64,000 bases of DNA from NCBI GenBank assembly GCA_036924085.1, contig JAVGWX010000005.1, positions 73,752,547 to 73,816,546 on the forward strand. Direction: 5' to 3'. How positions within the stretch are numbered: position 1 is the stretch's first letter; every line of letters starts with the position of its first letter. The notes under the pieces are model-generated. The model was given only the letters and a program-made list of their open reading frames with translations. It was not told where the DNA came from and did no database searches. This DNA is from Ariolimax columbianus (Eukaryota; Mollusca; Gastropoda; Stylommatophora; Arionidae). The translations under genes and the position numbers were made by a program. Of this stretch, positions 1 to 13,280 are shown one piece after another.

Positions 1-305
1 GGATGTGACCGACCTCCTCTGGACGACGCCTGAAACCACGCCGTAGCAGTGAGTCATGTATGTGACCGACCTCCTCTGGACGACGCCTGACATAAACGCC
101 GTAACAGTGGGTCATGGATGTGACCGACCTCCTCTGGACGACGCCTGAAACCACGCCGTAACAGTGGGTCATGGATGTGACCGACCTCCTCTGGACGACG
201 CCTGAAACCACGCCGTAACAGTGGGTCATGCATGTGGTCGACCTCCGCCCTGGACGAGGCCTGAAACCACACCGTAGCAGTGAGTCATGGATGTGGTCGA
301 CCGAC
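1..305. repeat. 57-bp minisatellite, about 5 copies, cut by the window edge
   Basis: Units begin ggatgtgaccgacctcc and end gtgggtcat. Spacing between unit starts is 57-58 bp. The second unit has a small indel and the last one is diverged (gtggtcgacc). Because 57 is a multiple of three, the minus strand stays open and reads a 19-residue peptide repeat; I do not regard it as a gene. The array probably continues to the left of the window. Confidence 0.9.
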
Positions 306-309
306 GCAA

Positions 310-1070
310 CGGGCCTCAGACGCCTAAGCGAACAATTTATTTTACCGAATTATATATTTGCTAGTAGATGTTGTTTTATTCATAATTCAGTCTTACGTCA
401 GCAGTATGAGGAATGGTCATCAGAGACATTTGTGCTAAACATCAGTTCTTCTCTCGCAATGCTCAGGGAGCTTACCTTCATGAAAGAAGATACATTCCGT
501 ATTGTCTTTTTTGGGAGTTAGTGAACTTCAGGTGCACTTTGAAATTCTTCAGCAATTTCCAGTCTAACTCTAAGCTGCCAAATGTTTTGTGTATAATCTA
601 CGAAGTTAACTTGAAAGGTTGCAGTGATCATATTCTTTCCACCGGGTTGCACATTTCATTTGTGTTTACCCCCCCCCCCCCCCCTCCCCCAATAAAAAAC
701 AAAATGCATAAATAATAATAATTTCAAATGGTATATACACATAACCAATAGGGTTCTTTGTGTGTGACAGAAACAATGCAATTTAAGAGTAACGTCAGGC
801 TCATGTGAAAAACGCTGAATAGCTCCCAATCATAGTTCATCGTAGAGCTCATAGAAACAGTCTAAGCCACATTGATTTGGGGATTGACACTTTAATCGGC
901 AAAGTGGTGAGCTGACTGATTAGCCTGGCATTGCACTACAGCTTGGATACACTGATTATCTTCTCAAGTGCGTCTCTTGATGCAAGAAGAGCCGTTGTTA
1001 GAAACATATCGCCAAAGAAACATTGCCAATATTTAAATGGTAACTAAGTACGTGTTGCTTCCAATAATAG
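310..1070. other. Unannotated stretch with a poly-C tract
   Basis: No coding region, transposon or tandem array was recognised. The only low-complexity element is a C run at 669-690, broken by one T, followed by an A-rich segment. Short open frames here have no recognisable motif. Confidence 0.5.
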
Positions 1071-1075
1071 CGAAA

Positions 1076-1134
1076 GAGAGAGGGAGATTGAGTGAGCGAG
1101 AGAGAGAGTGAGAGAGTAAGAGAGAGAGAGACGA
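1076..1134. repeat. (GA)n microsatellite, imperfect
   Basis: A run of gagagaga-type repeats with interruptions. It is followed by two short related segments, around 1,150 and 1,215, that share 'atcatgttgt(a/c)caacca'. Confidence 0.8.
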
Positions 1135-1462
1135 GAAAATGAGCACTGCCACACTGAGATCATGTTGTACAACCACCCTACGGTAGAAGGTCTCTGGGTG
1201 GCAGAAACGAGAATATGACCACTTCCACACTGAAGATCATGTTGTCCAACCATTCTTGGGTAAAAGATCTGCAGACACGAAACTGTACGACCAACTTAGG
1301 AAGACAAAACTGCCAACCATTCAACACTAGACTCAAAATTGTGCGGGTCTAAACGTAACTTTACACAACGGTCGTGGTTATCACCGGTGTAAATATAGAC
1401 TATGTGATTGATTATAATAGTAAAATCATGATAGGGTTGCTGGCCAAACGCACAACATTCTT

Positions 1463-1910
1463 TCAGTTCAGTTCATCCCGTAACCCATCAGGTCGTTGGG
1501 GCACACATGAAGACATGAAAATCCCACGCCAGCTCTTTCTGTCCGTCGCCGCCTGACGCATCTCACCGTGACGAAGGCCCGACCACCCAGCGATGTTGTC
1601 CACCCATCTCTTTCCTGGACGTCCTCGCCCTCTCTGTCCCGGTACGGATCCAAAGAGTATCGAGTTGGGAATTCCGTTGGACCTCGCGACGTGCCCGCAC
1701 CAGGCCATCTTTCGTCTTTTGATAGCCGCGAACAGATCTTCAAAAAGACCAATAGCGTCCTCAACTCTCTGACGTATATCCACGCTCGCGACACGATCCG
1801 CACATGTAACACCTAGGAGTTCTCCATAGCACCGCATTTCCATTGCACGCATTGTGCCCTGGACATTCTTTATGTCACCTTTTACGACAAAGCGCATAAA
1901 CGAACAGTGT
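1463..1910 (-). mobile_element. LINE reverse transcriptase, carboxy-terminal fragment
   Basis: The longest open frame is 144 codons (1,463-1,897). It matches the region that follows the RT core in animal non-LTR retrotransposons. Around residues 18-50 it reads like the 'MRCYxELLGxxxxDRVxxxxIRQR' segment, at 60-73 the conserved 'KRRKMAWCGHVARS', and at 88-98 'QRGRGRPGKRW', followed by a tail rich in W, R and Q. In the family this part follows the YADD catalytic core, which is missing here, so the copy is 5'-truncated. The frame ends at a stop close to the former 3' end. It is an inactive remnant. The LINE clade cannot be fixed from the sequence alone. Confidence 0.85.
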
Positions 1911-2900
1911 TACTATTCTCATCAAACCAAGTACCACTTGCCCTACCCTAGATAGGATAACAGAATAAGCAAGCGCATTGTTCAGTGTCCGAGAAATCGA
2001 TAACATACAACAAAGACACTACAACATATATGTACTTACTCCATCGGTAGTCTGATATTTCTGCTATCACTGCGCGGAAGCACCAATCATTCGCTGTTTA
2101 TGTATTGCGATCTATAGAAACACAGTCCCGAGAGAAAGAGGCATTATTTGTGTCCACAAGCGAATGCACTTCTTTATATAACGTCTGAAATTGGCATCAG
2201 TACATCGTGTGTACTTTTGTCTAGTGTTTGAAAGTAGTTTGACGTGTCGGGATACAGCTGTACTTAATTAATCACCGTTACTCCAGACAGAGGACAACCC
2301 GGTTGTTTAACGACCTATTTTCTGTAGTATTTCGTTTTGGAAATAAAGCCTATTCTTGGTTAAGCAGTCAGTATGTCTCTAGAAGATGAATGTGACTTTA
2401 TTCAATAAATTTATTTAACTGTCTTCAAGAATATTTATGGAATTGTATACATTGCCTTTAATTAACTGTGCTACAAACTTATAAAGAACGTCTTTGTAAA
2501 TGTTCTTATAGATTCGCATGTATAAGTCCTAGGTGTGTAACTGTCTCTAAGGATGTAGAGTTAATCTTCCTCGCTGTGATTAGCTGTCATTTGAAGCTTG
2601 TATCTCATCAGGTAACTGTTTCTTGGGGGCTTGTAGTTTATTTCCTCAGGGCTTGTAACTCTTTATTTACTTGTTGCTAACTTCCTCTGGGTTTGTATCT
2701 GTCATTGAAAGACTTGAGTTTAACTGATTATATAACTATTGAAGAGCTTCGGTAAAAATTTCACCAAGAAATTAAGTTTGCTGGTTTTTAATATACCCTG
2801 AAGAAATCGTGCACATAACATTAACCGTAACATAGTGTTCGCCCATCTGTCCTTACTGCAGTCTCAGTTTGAATGTGTCAATTTCAGACTTCGCGAGAGA
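1911..2900. other. Unannotated AT-rich stretch
   Basis: I see no tandem array or recognisable coding fragment. Short frames are present, for example 2,468-2,680, but they carry no motif I can name. Confidence 0.5.
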
Positions 2901-2907
2901 AGAATTT

Positions 2908-3500
2908 GGTGACACTTTCACATAATATTGTACACTGTTGTGGTTTAAGTGTTCATCATCTCGCTACACTTTCACATAATATTGTACACTGTTGTGGTTT
3001 AAGTGTTCATCATCTCGCTACACTTTCACATAATATTGTACACTGTTGTGGTTTAAGTGTTCATCATCTCGCTACACTTTCACATAATATTGTACACTGT
3101 TGTGGTTTAAGTGTTCGTCATCTCGCTACACTTTCACATAATATTGTACACTGTTGTGGTTTAAGTGTTCGTCATCTCGCTACACTTTCACATAATATTG
3201 TACACTGTTGTGGTTTAAGTGTTCATCATCTCGCTACACTTTCACATAATATTGTACACTGTTGTGGTTTAAGTGTTCATCATCTCGCTACACTTTCACA
3301 TAATATTGTACACTGTTGTGGTTTAAGTGTTCATCATCTCGCTACACTTTCACATAATATTGTACACTGTTGTGGTTTAAGTGTTCATCATCTCGCTACA
3401 CTTTCACATAATATTGTACACTGTTGTGGTTTAAGTGTTCGTCATCTCGCTACACTTTCACATAATATTGTACACTGTTGTGGTTTAAGTGTTCGTCAGC
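2908..3500. repeat. 54-bp minisatellite, about 11 near-identical copies
   Basis: The unit is 54 bp (ctacactttcacataatatt ... tgttcatcatctcg). Copies are almost identical, the main difference being cat versus cgt near the unit end. Since 54 is divisible by three, the plus strand carries a 226-codon open frame with an 18-residue repeat (motif LSHNIVHCCGLSV). The perfect repetition and lack of other features argue for a recently homogenised minisatellite rather than a protein gene. Confidence 0.95.
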
Positions 3501-3554
3501 TCAAAGAACAAACAGTTTTAGATAAAGTTGCTACACATTTTACTAATGTGTGAT

Positions 3555-4035
3555 TGAATACCTTTTTTCTAAAAGTATAAATTTTTTTTTTTTTAGACAG
3601 AAGTACACTCCTTCCGACCACAATATGTTTTGTTATATCAAAGCGCGTTTGATTTACGCAAATAGTCTGATCATAGGCATATTCTCATGTGACACTTTAA
3701 AGTAGAGTTTTCTAAGGAAATCAGAAGCCCGTAAACGATGGTGCTAGATCTTCTATTGGGATTTATCCAGTTAGTTCAATGATATATTGATGGGTTATAG
3801 AACGTATCTGTGTCCTCTGAATGACGTACGGTTATACCGTCAGAGAAAATGGAAGAACGATGTTGGAGAACAGATATGAGTGAAATAGGATCTAGACAGA
3901 CCTTGATCATTCATAAATAGTACACACTGTATTTAGGATGATCTCCAATTGGAAATGTTTTCTCATTCTCGTTGAAATATCCGAGTGGTTGGTTCTTGAA
4001 AAATGATCTGTGAACAGACAGAAACATTAAAACTA
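3555..4035. other. Unannotated stretch
   Basis: It holds a T-run at about 3,582-3,594 and otherwise unique-looking sequence with no coding or mobile element signal that I recognise. Confidence 0.5.
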
Positions 4036-4039
4036 GTTT

Positions 4040-5640
4040 AGAACTTTAGTTCAGTTCAGTCAGTTCAGTTCAAATGATCTCAGTTCAGTTCAGTTCAAGT
4101 GACCTCAGTTCAGTTCAGTCAGGTCAACTCAAGTGGACCTCAGTTCAGTTCAGTTCAAGTGACCTCAGTTCACTCAGTTCAGCTTAAGTGGACCTCATTT
4201 CAGTTCAGTTCAGTCAGTTCACCTCAAGTGGACCTCAGTTCAATTCAGTCTGTTCAGCTGACGTGGACTGCAGTTCAGTTCACTTCAGTTAGCTGATGTG
4301 GGCCTCAGTTCAGTTCAATTGAAGTGGACCTCAGCTCAGTTCAGTTCAGGTCAAGTAGGCCTCAGTTTAGCTCAAGTGGACATCATTTCAATAAATTCAG
4401 CTCAAATAGACTTCAGTTCAGTTCACGTGGACCTACGTTTAATCAGTTCAGCTCAAGTGAAACGCAGTTCAGTTAGTTAAGTTCAGTTCATCTCAAGTGG
4501 ACCACAGTTCAGTTCAGCTCAACTAGATCTCACTTCAGTTCAATCAGTTTAGATCGTGGACCTCATTTTAGTTCAGTCAGTTCAGCTCAATTGGACCTCA
4601 GTTCAGCTCAAGTAGACCTCAGTTCAGCTCAAGTAGACCTCAGTTCAGCTCGAGTAGACCTCACCTCAGTTTAGTCAGTTTAGCTCAATTGGACCTCGGT
4701 TCAGTTCAGTCAGTTTAGCTCGTGGACCTCTTTTAAGTTCAGTCAGTTCAGCTCAAGTGACCTTAGCTCAGTTTAGTCAGTTCAGTTCAAGTGATCTCAG
4801 CTCAGTTCAGTCAGTTCAGCTCATATGGACCTCATTACAGTCAGTTCAGCTCAAGTGGATCTCAGCTCAGTTTAGTTCAGCTCAACTGAACCACAGTTCA
4901 GCTCAAGTGGACCTCAGTTAAGTTCATTTCAGCTCAGGTGAACATGAGTTCAGCTCAAGTAGACCTCATTTCAGTTCAGTTCAGTCAATTCAGCTGACGG
5001 AGATCTCAGTTCACTTAATTTTAATTCAACTGACGTGGACCGCAGTTCAGTTCACTTCAGTTAAGCTGATGTGGACCTCAGTTCATTCCAGCTGACGTGG
5101 ACATCAGTTCAGTTCCTGGACTTCATTTCAATAAATTCAGCTCAAATAGATCTCAATTTAGTTGACGTGGACCTGTTCAATCAGTTCAGCTCAAGTGGAC
5201 CTTAGTTCAGTTAGTTCAATTCATCTCAAGGGTGCCTCAGTTCGGTTCATTCAGTTAAGCTCAAGTGTGTTTCAGTTAAATCAGTTCAAATCAAGTTGAC
5301 CTCAGTTCAGTAAGGTCAGCTCACGTGGACCTTAGTTCAGTAAGTTCAGCTCAAGTGTATCTCAGTTCAGTAAGTTCAGCTCAAGTCTATCTCAGTTCAA
5401 TCAGTTCTTAAAGTAGACCTCAGTTCAGTAAGTTCAGCTCAAGTAGACCTCAGTTCAGTAAGTTCAGCTCAAGTGGACCTCAGTTCAGTAAGTTCAGCTC
5501 AAGTGTATCTCAGTTCAATCAGTTCAACTCAAATGGACCTCACTTCAGTTCACTTAGTTCAACTCAAGTGGACCTCACTTCAGTTCACTTAGTGCAGCTC
5601 AAGTGGACCTCACTTCAGTTCACTTAGTTTAGCTCAAGTA
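4040..5640. repeat. Degenerate CAGTTCAGTT-based minisatellite, 1.6 kb
   Basis: It is built from variants of 'cagttcagttcagtcagttcagctcaagtggacctcag'. Units are about 30-40 bp and irregular, because the inner (CAGTT)n pentamer itself varies in number. The copies are much more diverged than in the neighbouring 54-bp and 36-bp arrays, so this is probably an old array with nested slippage. Confidence 0.9.
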
Positions 5641-5785
5641 CCATCTCCACATCAACAATCAAGTGTAACGAATCTCCAAAGTCTCTGTTGTGGTGTAATC
5701 TGCCATACCTCCGGATGTCCATCATTCGATGGTATCGTCCCACGTATAGGATTGTCACTATCGTCCTCAAGTCATTCCCGTCTGT
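5640..5785. other. Short non-repeat linker between two minisatellites
   Basis: This spacer contains 'accatctccacatcaa', which also occurs next to the 18-bp array at about 10,804 and 14,904. On the minus strand both places read a short 'VDVEMV'-like peptide. This may be a scrap of the same LINE RT, but the match is too short to be sure. Confidence 0.3.
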
Positions 5786-6350
5786 TATGTTCAAAGCGAT
5801 ACCATTTATGTTCGTATCGGGTAGGCTCAAAGCGATACCCTTTATGTTTGTATCGGGAAGGCTCAAAGCGATACCATTTATACTTGTATCCGATAGGCAC
5901 AAAGCGATACCATTTATGTTTGTATCCGGTATGCTCAAAGAGATACCATTTATGCTTGTATCCGGTATGCTCAAAGCAATACAATTTATGCTTGTATCCG
6001 GTATGCTCAAAGCGGTACCATTTATGTTTGTATCCGGTATGCTCAAAGCGATACCATTTATGTTTGTATCCGGTAGGCTAAAAGCGGTACCATTTATGTT
6101 TGTATCCGGTAGGCTCAAAGCGATACCATTTATGTTTGTATCCGGTAGGCTCAAAGCGATACCATTTATGTTTGTATCCGGTAGGCTCAAAGCGATACCA
6201 TTTATGTTTGTATCCGGTATGCTCAAAGCGATACCATTTATGTTTGTATCCAGTAGGCTCAAAGCGATACCATTTATGTTTGTATCCGGTAGGCTCAAAG
6301 CAATACCATTTATGTTTGTATCCGGTAGGCTCAAAGCGATACCATTTATA
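5786..6350. repeat. 36-bp minisatellite, about 16 copies
   Basis: The unit is about 36 bp, 'ctcaaagcgataccatttat' plus 'gtttgtatccggtagg'. Point variants are scattered among copies and concentrated in the left third. Because 36 is a multiple of three, several frames stay open on both strands, up to 236 codons, giving 12-residue peptide repeats. I do not treat these as genes. Confidence 0.95.
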
Positions 6351-6469
6351 TTTTCTTCTTGAAGGAAGACTGGCTCTGAGTAATATACTTATAGAGGGCT
6401 CGGTTCTCTATCGTCAAACTACCAGAAAGATTTCAGTGGATCGACATAAAAGAGAATACTCAGGCGCTG

Positions 6470-6610
6470 GGTAAGGTATACTTTGTGAAAATAGCAAGAC
6501 GACATTGCAAGACATTATTATGGAATCCACATGGTACGAGAAGTAGGGACAGACCAAAACACATTTGGGGAAGTCTAACATAACCTATGTTTGACGAAGA
6601 GGCGTATATT
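6470..6610 (+). mobile_element. LINE reverse transcriptase tail, short fragment
   Basis: From about 6,491 the plus strand reads 'CKTLLWNPHGTRSRDRPKHI'. This resembles the 'LxWNPxGxRxRGRPKxTW' segment found after the RT core in many animal LINEs. The frame then meets a stop. Only about 40 codons are recognisable, so clade and original orientation of the full element are uncertain. Confidence 0.55.
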
Positions 6611-7670
6611 GAAGATGATGACCAGCAACAATAATATATAGAAGTTATTAATTAAGGACTTATGTTCTGCAGTGAGCTGAAGAGTTGGGATTGATCGTTT
6701 GATTGAAAATTGCTATGAAAGAAATTCAACGAAGGGAACTGGCCGCAGAAACTGATTAAGTTGAGGCATCGTAGAATAAAGTCGCAAACAGTTCGTCCCC
6801 AACAGCAGTGACAGTTTCGGTAACCATATTTTTGTTACATTATCAGGCTGCTAGCTCCATGCCCAACCCTCCTTAGTTCGTATTTATAAGATACAGCGCA
6901 GGGTACAGTGGGATTATTCTATTCTAACGTGTACTTGGCCCACGGGATCCATGCTCCATGCACATAAATTGCATATCTATTACGTCACAAATCCTTTTAA
7001 ATCATACATCCAACACCCCCTTCCCCCTCCCCTCTACATAGTAAATCGTGGGATTTCACGTGTGACAACAATAGGCTGGTAATAGCTGATGAGAAACGAC
7101 AAGGCAAGAGTTCACACCTTCAACAACATGGCTATCCCAGCCATGAATGATAGAACCTACGTTAAGAAGATGCAGATAAGCTTCGAAATACTCAAAGAGC
7201 AACGAAGCGAAGAACATTGATGCCTCAACAGGAAACCAAACTCCCAAATAGAATTCCGGAACCAGTCCACTTTCATTGACATTTTAAAATTGCATCATTA
7301 AAAAAAATGCTGACCGACTCAGCATATGGTGCGCATGTCTGGCAACAGATGGACACGAAAACTGATATTCTGGTAGTTCTACATCCTTGGGCGTCCACTC
7401 GTAATTCCACCAATTCAGAGATGTCTTGAGTGAAGCTCATCGTCCGTTCTAATTCTCTGTGAAAATCTCGAAATTCCTTTAAACAACATTAGGCTACCTG
7501 GCATCTGTTATGCCTGACTTAAATACCAGGAGTATAGATACTGAACGTAAACACATCACATTTAACAAGTACAATATGGCGACACATTTCTTCTATTTCC
7601 ACAAATCTCAAGTGATTTATAAATTTGAGGCATTAACGTAGGGACAATTTATAGTTCAATGTTTGGATAC
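6611..7670. other. Unannotated stretch
   Basis: There is no recognisable gene, array or mobile element. A 63-codon minus frame (7,056-7,247) has no motif that I can identify. Confidence 0.45.
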
Positions 7671-7679
7671 CTGTGACTA

Positions 7680-8182
7680 TCTAAAAAAAGGGATGGGGAA
7701 CTACCTAAAACATATTTATGTGACTACCTAAAACATATTTATGTGACTATCTAAAACATGTACGTGTAGCTACCAAAACATACACATTTAACAACAAAAA
7801 ACAATGTATCTGTGGCCACATAAAAATGTACGCGCAACTACTAAAAATATATGCATGTAATAAAAAAACATATGCATGTAACAACAAAAACGTATGCATG
7901 AAACAACAGAAACATATGCATGTAACAACAAAAACATATACCTGTGATTATTAAAGATATGTGTACCTGACTCTATCTAAAAAATGATCGTGGAACTTAT
8001 AAAAACGTATATCTGTGACTCCCTAAAATTTACCTATGCCTTCCTGAAACATATACCTTTTACTACTTAAGACATATACCTGTGACTAATTAAAACACAT
8101 ACCTGTGACTCCTAAAACATAGACCCGAGGCTACCTAAAAATATACCTATGTCTACATACAACATATTCCTGTGCCTCATAA

Positions 8183-8248
<66 letters not shown>

Positions 8249-8480
8249 TTGCCTAAAGAATATACCTGTGACTGTAATCAAATATGTTACTGTGACTACC
8301 TAAAAATATACATGTGGCTTTTTAAAATAAATTACATGTGACTACCTAAAAATACACCGTGAGTACATACACAATATACTTACACCTACATAAAAATATA
8401 TACATTTCTATTTCAAAAATATACATCTGAATATATAATACAAAATTCATCTCACTGCATCCAAACAAAAGATAAAAAAA
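7680..8480. repeat. Diverged about 24-bp tandem repeat with internal (AT)n
   Basis: It is made of loose variants of 'acatatacctgtgactacctaaaa', many with indels. A pure (AT)n tract lies at about 8,187-8,247. The divergence and variable spacing suggest an old minisatellite. Confidence 0.75.
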
Positions 8481-8930
8481 AAAGCATATGGCTACATCAA
8501 ACATTGCACATGTGACTTACATCAAATGTGAATTTGTCTACAAGCATACCGAACTCACGAAAATGGTCTTGAAGATATTGGGGCAATCTATAACCAGGTC
8601 GGCACCGTTAACCCGCGTTAAGTTTACCAACTATCAAAGCGGGCTTGTTACAACTGGTGAGCTGGTCTTCTAGCGTCTCTCACCGCAAAACGTGATCCCT
8701 TCTCTGTCCTGGCAAGAATTGATCATCTCGACAGTCATCGGTTACTCTCTCGTAACCTCAGCCTCCCACATTTGTCTCCTTCTGTGTGTTGCTGGCTAAA
8801 TTGTATCGTATCAACCACCGCACCCCATCCCAACCCTTCCCAACCCCACAACCCACGTCGCTTTCTCTCTTTATGGCTTCTTTGCTTTTAATAATTCTTA
8901 AAACCCTCCATCTCTCGCTTAATTGATTTC
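8481..8930. other. Unannotated stretch
   Basis: No array, coding fragment or mobile element was recognised. Confidence 0.45.
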
Positions 8931-8934
8931 TCTC

Positions 8935-9545
<611 letters not shown>

Positions 9546-10130
9546 CTCGCATGCAGCTGAATAGTACATTCCAATCCAACCCAAATGTATGTTCAAAATG
9601 GTCGACATACAATGTCAGTATCTTTTTATAAATAATCTCACGAAGGCTCTTTTTTCAAAAGGTGAATTAGTGTTTCATGCATCAATTGGTTTTCAGCAAA
9701 CGTACATGCCTATTTATATATATCCTATAACCGATGTACCGAAATATATAATTTTACTACTTTTAAAGAATATTCAATAAATTCGCTAATTGTATTCAAA
9801 CAATCAATAAATAAATACGTTTGATTGCCCACCTGAAGTATAGGTCTTCAAAAAATACACACCTGGTGTGTACCATCTAGATGTCCCACTCCGAGTCTCT
9901 TTAATATTGTCCTTAACCTCTCTTTGTCATGCATGGTTTTACTTCTCTTGTATCGTGGGCTACAGAGCAGAGAATGCCTTATAATGCTACTAACTCTTTT
10001 TCTTTGTACTACAGCCAAGAGGACCCTGATCCAACTTCTCAAGTACGCTTTGAGATCTGAGAAGAGCTACTGTAACTCGTCATCAAAGAAAGTACCCAAG
10101 AGTATCTAATTCAAGTACTTGTAACATTAA
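9546..10130. other. Unannotated stretch left of the LINE/18-bp array
   Basis: Overlapping short frames exist on both strands at 9,848-10,109. The minus one is rich in R and K and lies just downstream of a minus-strand LINE RT, so it could be its 3' untranslated or decayed tail. I could not match it to a motif. Confidence 0.4.
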
Positions 10131-10139
10131 TAACAACAA

Positions 10140-10860
10140 CAATATAATCATGTCCTTTTTCTCTGATATCCATCTCCTTCTCTCCCAATTCCCGCACTTC
10201 ACATTAGCGCAGATACCCATTTATGAGACTGTCAATGTTCGTTGTTATCTTTTTGGTGGTCGCCCATGTTTCAGAGCCATACAATAGAATCGATTTTACA
10301 TTTGAGTTGAAGTTTTATGTTTTTGTGTTGAAATTAATTTCCTTTGATTTCCACAGATTCCCCACCGCGATGAAAGCATCCCTCGCTTTCTGAATCCGTA
10401 ATCTGACATATGTATCCGTGCCTCCAGTTGTGTCTGCATTGATACCGCAATATATGACAGAGCTGATATCATGTTGCAGCGTGTCACTAAACACAATCCC
10501 ATCGTCGATAATTGCACTGATTCTCAAAACATGTGTTTTTGCCCTGGGTGTTTGCAGATCGGTCATTAATCATACTTAATTTACGTTGCATCTGATCATG
10601 GGTACGGAACAGAAAAACCAAATCATTGCTAGTGGCATTAACATGGACCAAAACATTGTGTTATAACTTCGTATTTTGTACGGCTGTAAACTGCCCCGTG
10701 TTTGGTGTTGATCTCTGTATAATCTATAAATGTGCCAATACATTTCACGAAAACATCTGATTATTTCAAGCGATCACTCTTTTCTGTATGTATCCAGGCC
10801 ATCCACCATCTCCACATCAATGTTCGGCAGTAAGGGATGTTCAACGGGTTCATGATATGG
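10140..10860 (-). mobile_element. LINE reverse transcriptase fragment, duplication copy A
   Basis: This is a decayed RT on the minus strand, readable only with frame changes. Going 5' to 3' on that strand, a degenerate catalytic neighbourhood reads 'NDLVFLFRTHDQMQRKLS', corresponding to the family's 'ADDLALLSHTHxxMQxK', so the YADD box itself is destroyed. Then come 'GGTDTYVRLRIQKARDAF', 'NLWKSKEINFNTK' and 'NVKSILLYGSETWAT' (10,259-10,303), followed by 'TTKKITTNIDSLINGYLR' further left. The last part exists only in this copy, which makes it the ancestral arrangement. On its right the fragment runs straight into the 18-bp array. It is inactive. Confidence 0.85.
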
Positions 10861-10864
10861 TTCT

Positions 10865-13280
10865 GGCTCTTGTTATTGGCGTGCCTCTTGTTATTGTTGC
10901 GCCTCTTGTTATTGTCGTGCCTCTTGTTATTGTTGTGCCTATTGTTATTGTCGTGCCTCTTGTTATTGTCTCGCCTCTTGTTATTGTCGTGCCTCTTGTT
11001 ATTGTCGTGCCTCTTGTTATTGTTGCGCCTCTTGTTATTGTCTCGCCTCTTGTTATTGTCGTGCCTATTGTTATTGTCGTGCCTCTTGTTATTGTCGTGC
11101 CTCTTGTTATTGTCGTGCCTCTTGTTATTGTCGTGCCTCTTGTTATTGTCGTGCCTCTTGTTATTGTCTCGCCTCTTCTTATTGTCTCGCCTCTTGTTAT
11201 TGTCGTGCCTCTTGTTATTGTTGCGCCTCTTGTTATTGTCGTGCCTCTTGTTATTGTCGTGCCTCTTGTTATTGTCTCGCCTCTTCTTATTGTCTCGCCT
11301 CTTGTTATTGTCGTGCCTATTGTTATTGTCTCGCCTCTTGTTATTGTCGTGCCTATTGTTATTGTCGTGCCTCTTGTTATTGTCGTGCCTCTTGTTATTG
11401 TCGTGCCTCTTGTTATTGTCTCGCCTCTTGTTATTGTCGTGCCTATTGTTATTGTCGTGCCTCTTGTTATTGTCTCGCCTCTTGTTATTGTCTCGCCTCT
11501 TGTTATTGTCGTGCCTATTGTTATTGTCGTGCCTCTTGTTATTGTCTCGCCTCTTGTTATTGTCTCGCCTCTTGTTATTGTCGTGCCTATTGTTATTGTC
11601 GTGCCTCTTGTTATTGTCGTGCCTCTTGTTATTGTCTCGCCTCTTGTTATTGTCGTGCCTATTGTTATTGTCGTGCCTCTTGTTATTGTCTCGCCTCTTG
11701 TTATTGGCGTGCCTCTTGTTATTGTCTCGCCTCTTGTTATTGTCGTGCCTCTTGTTATTGTCGTGCCTCTTGTTATTGTCCCGCCTCTTGTTATTGTCTC
11801 GCCTCTTGTTATTGTCGTGCCTCTTGTTATTGTCGTGCCTCTTGTTATTGTCGTGCCTCTTGTTATTGTCTCGCCTCTTGTTATTGTCGTGCCTATTGTT
11901 ATTGTCTCGCCTCTTGTTATTGTCTCGCCTCTTGTTATTGTCGTGCCTCTTGTTATTGTCTCGCCTCTTGTTATTGTCGTGCCTCTTGTTATTGTCGTGC
12001 CTCTTGTTATTGTCGTGCCTCTTGTTATTGTCGTGCCTCTTGTTATTGTCTCGCCTCTTGTTATTGTCTCGCCTCTTGTTATTGTCTCGCCTCTTGTTAT
12101 TGTCGTGCCTCTTGTTATTGTCGTGCCTCTTGTTATTGTCTCGCCTCTTGTTATTGTCGTGCCTCTTGTTATTGTCTCGCCTCTTGTTATTGTCTCGCCT
12201 CTTGTTATTGTCTCGCCTCTTGTTATTGTCGTGCCTCTTGTTATTGTCTCGCCTCTTGTTATTGTCGTGCCTCTTGTTATTGTCGTGCCTCATGTTATTG
12301 TCTCGCCTCTTGTTATTGTCGTGCCTCTTGTTATTGTCTCGCCTCTTGTTATTGTCTCGCCTCTTGTTATTGTCGTGCCTCTTGTTATTGTCGTGCCTCT
12401 TGTTATTGTCGTGCCTCTTGTTATTGTCCCGCCTCTTGTTATTGTCGTGCCTCTTGTTATTGTCCCGCCTCTTGTTATTGTCGTGCCTCTTGTTATTGTC
12501 GTGCCTCTTGTTATTGTCGTGCCTCTTGTTATTGTCGTGCCTCTTGTTATTGTCGTGCCTCTTGTTATTGTCCCGCCTCTTGTTATTGTCCCGCCTCTTG
12601 TTATTGTCGTGCCTCTTGTTATTGTCGTGCCTCTTGTTATTGTCCCGCCTCTTGTTATTGTCTCGCCTCTTGTTATTGTCGTGCCTCTTGTTATTGTCTC
12701 GCCTCTTGTTATTGTCCCGCCTCTTGTTATTGTTGTGCCTCTTGTTATTGTCCCGCCTCTTGTTATTGTCCCGCCTCTTGTTATTGTTGTGCCTCTTGTT
12801 ATTGTCCCGCCTCTTGTTATTGTCCCGCCTCTTGTTATTGTCCCGCCTCTTGTTATTGTCTTGCCTCTTGTTATTGTCGTGCCTCTTGTTATTGTCTTGC
12901 CTCTTGTTATTGTCGTGCCTCTTGTTATTGTCTCGCCTCTTGTTATTGTCGTGCCTCTTGTTATTGTCGTGCCTCTTGTTATTGTTGTGCCTCTTGTTAT
13001 TGTCGTGCCTCTTGTTATTGTCCCGCCTCTTGTTATTGTCGTGCCTCTTGTTATTGTCTCGCCTCTTGTTATTGTCGTGCCTCTTGTTATTGTTGTGCCT
13101 CTTGTTATTGTCTTGCCTCTTGTTATTGTCGTGCCTCTTGTTATTGTTGTGCCTCTTGTTATTGTCTCGCCTCTTGTTATTGTCGTGCCTCTTGTTATTG
13201 TCGTGCCTATTGTTATTGTCGTGCCTCTTGTTATTGTCTCGCCTCTTGTTATTGTCGTGCCTATTGTTATTGCCCTTTCT
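10865..13280. repeat. 18-bp minisatellite array A, about 134 units
   Basis: The unit is ctcttgttattgtcgtgc. Two main versions differ by the adjacent pair GT or TC just before gcctc; rarer versions have CC, TT or a change to attg. All indels I could see keep the 18-bp register. Five of the six reading frames lack stops in the consensus, hence open frames of over 800 codons on both strands (LVIVVP, LLLLSC and KRHDNN repeats). The left end abuts a LINE RT fragment. The right end has a degenerate unit at about 13,280-13,325 (ttcttgttatggccgtg). Confidence 0.97.

Noticed and set aside
2908..3500. CRISPR-like regular repeats
   Set aside because: The whole unit repeats with no unique spacers, and the context is an animal genome. 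The same holds for all other arrays in the window.
2873..3553. 226-codon repeat protein frame
   Set aside because: It is entirely a 54-bp minisatellite with near-identical copies. The frame exists because 54 is a multiple of three.
4040..5640. Regulatory cluster of repeated short binding sites (CAGTTCAGTT)
   Set aside because: Repetition is explained by pentamer slippage in a degenerate minisatellite, and no gene is adjacent.
9845..10110. Overlapping 60-codon frames on both strands
   Set aside because: They show no recognisable motif and lie next to a minus-strand LINE, so they are probably decayed untranslated sequence.
10140..10860. Intact LINE ORF
   Set aside because: The catalytic box is degenerate and several frame changes are needed. 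Only a fragment of the RT is present.
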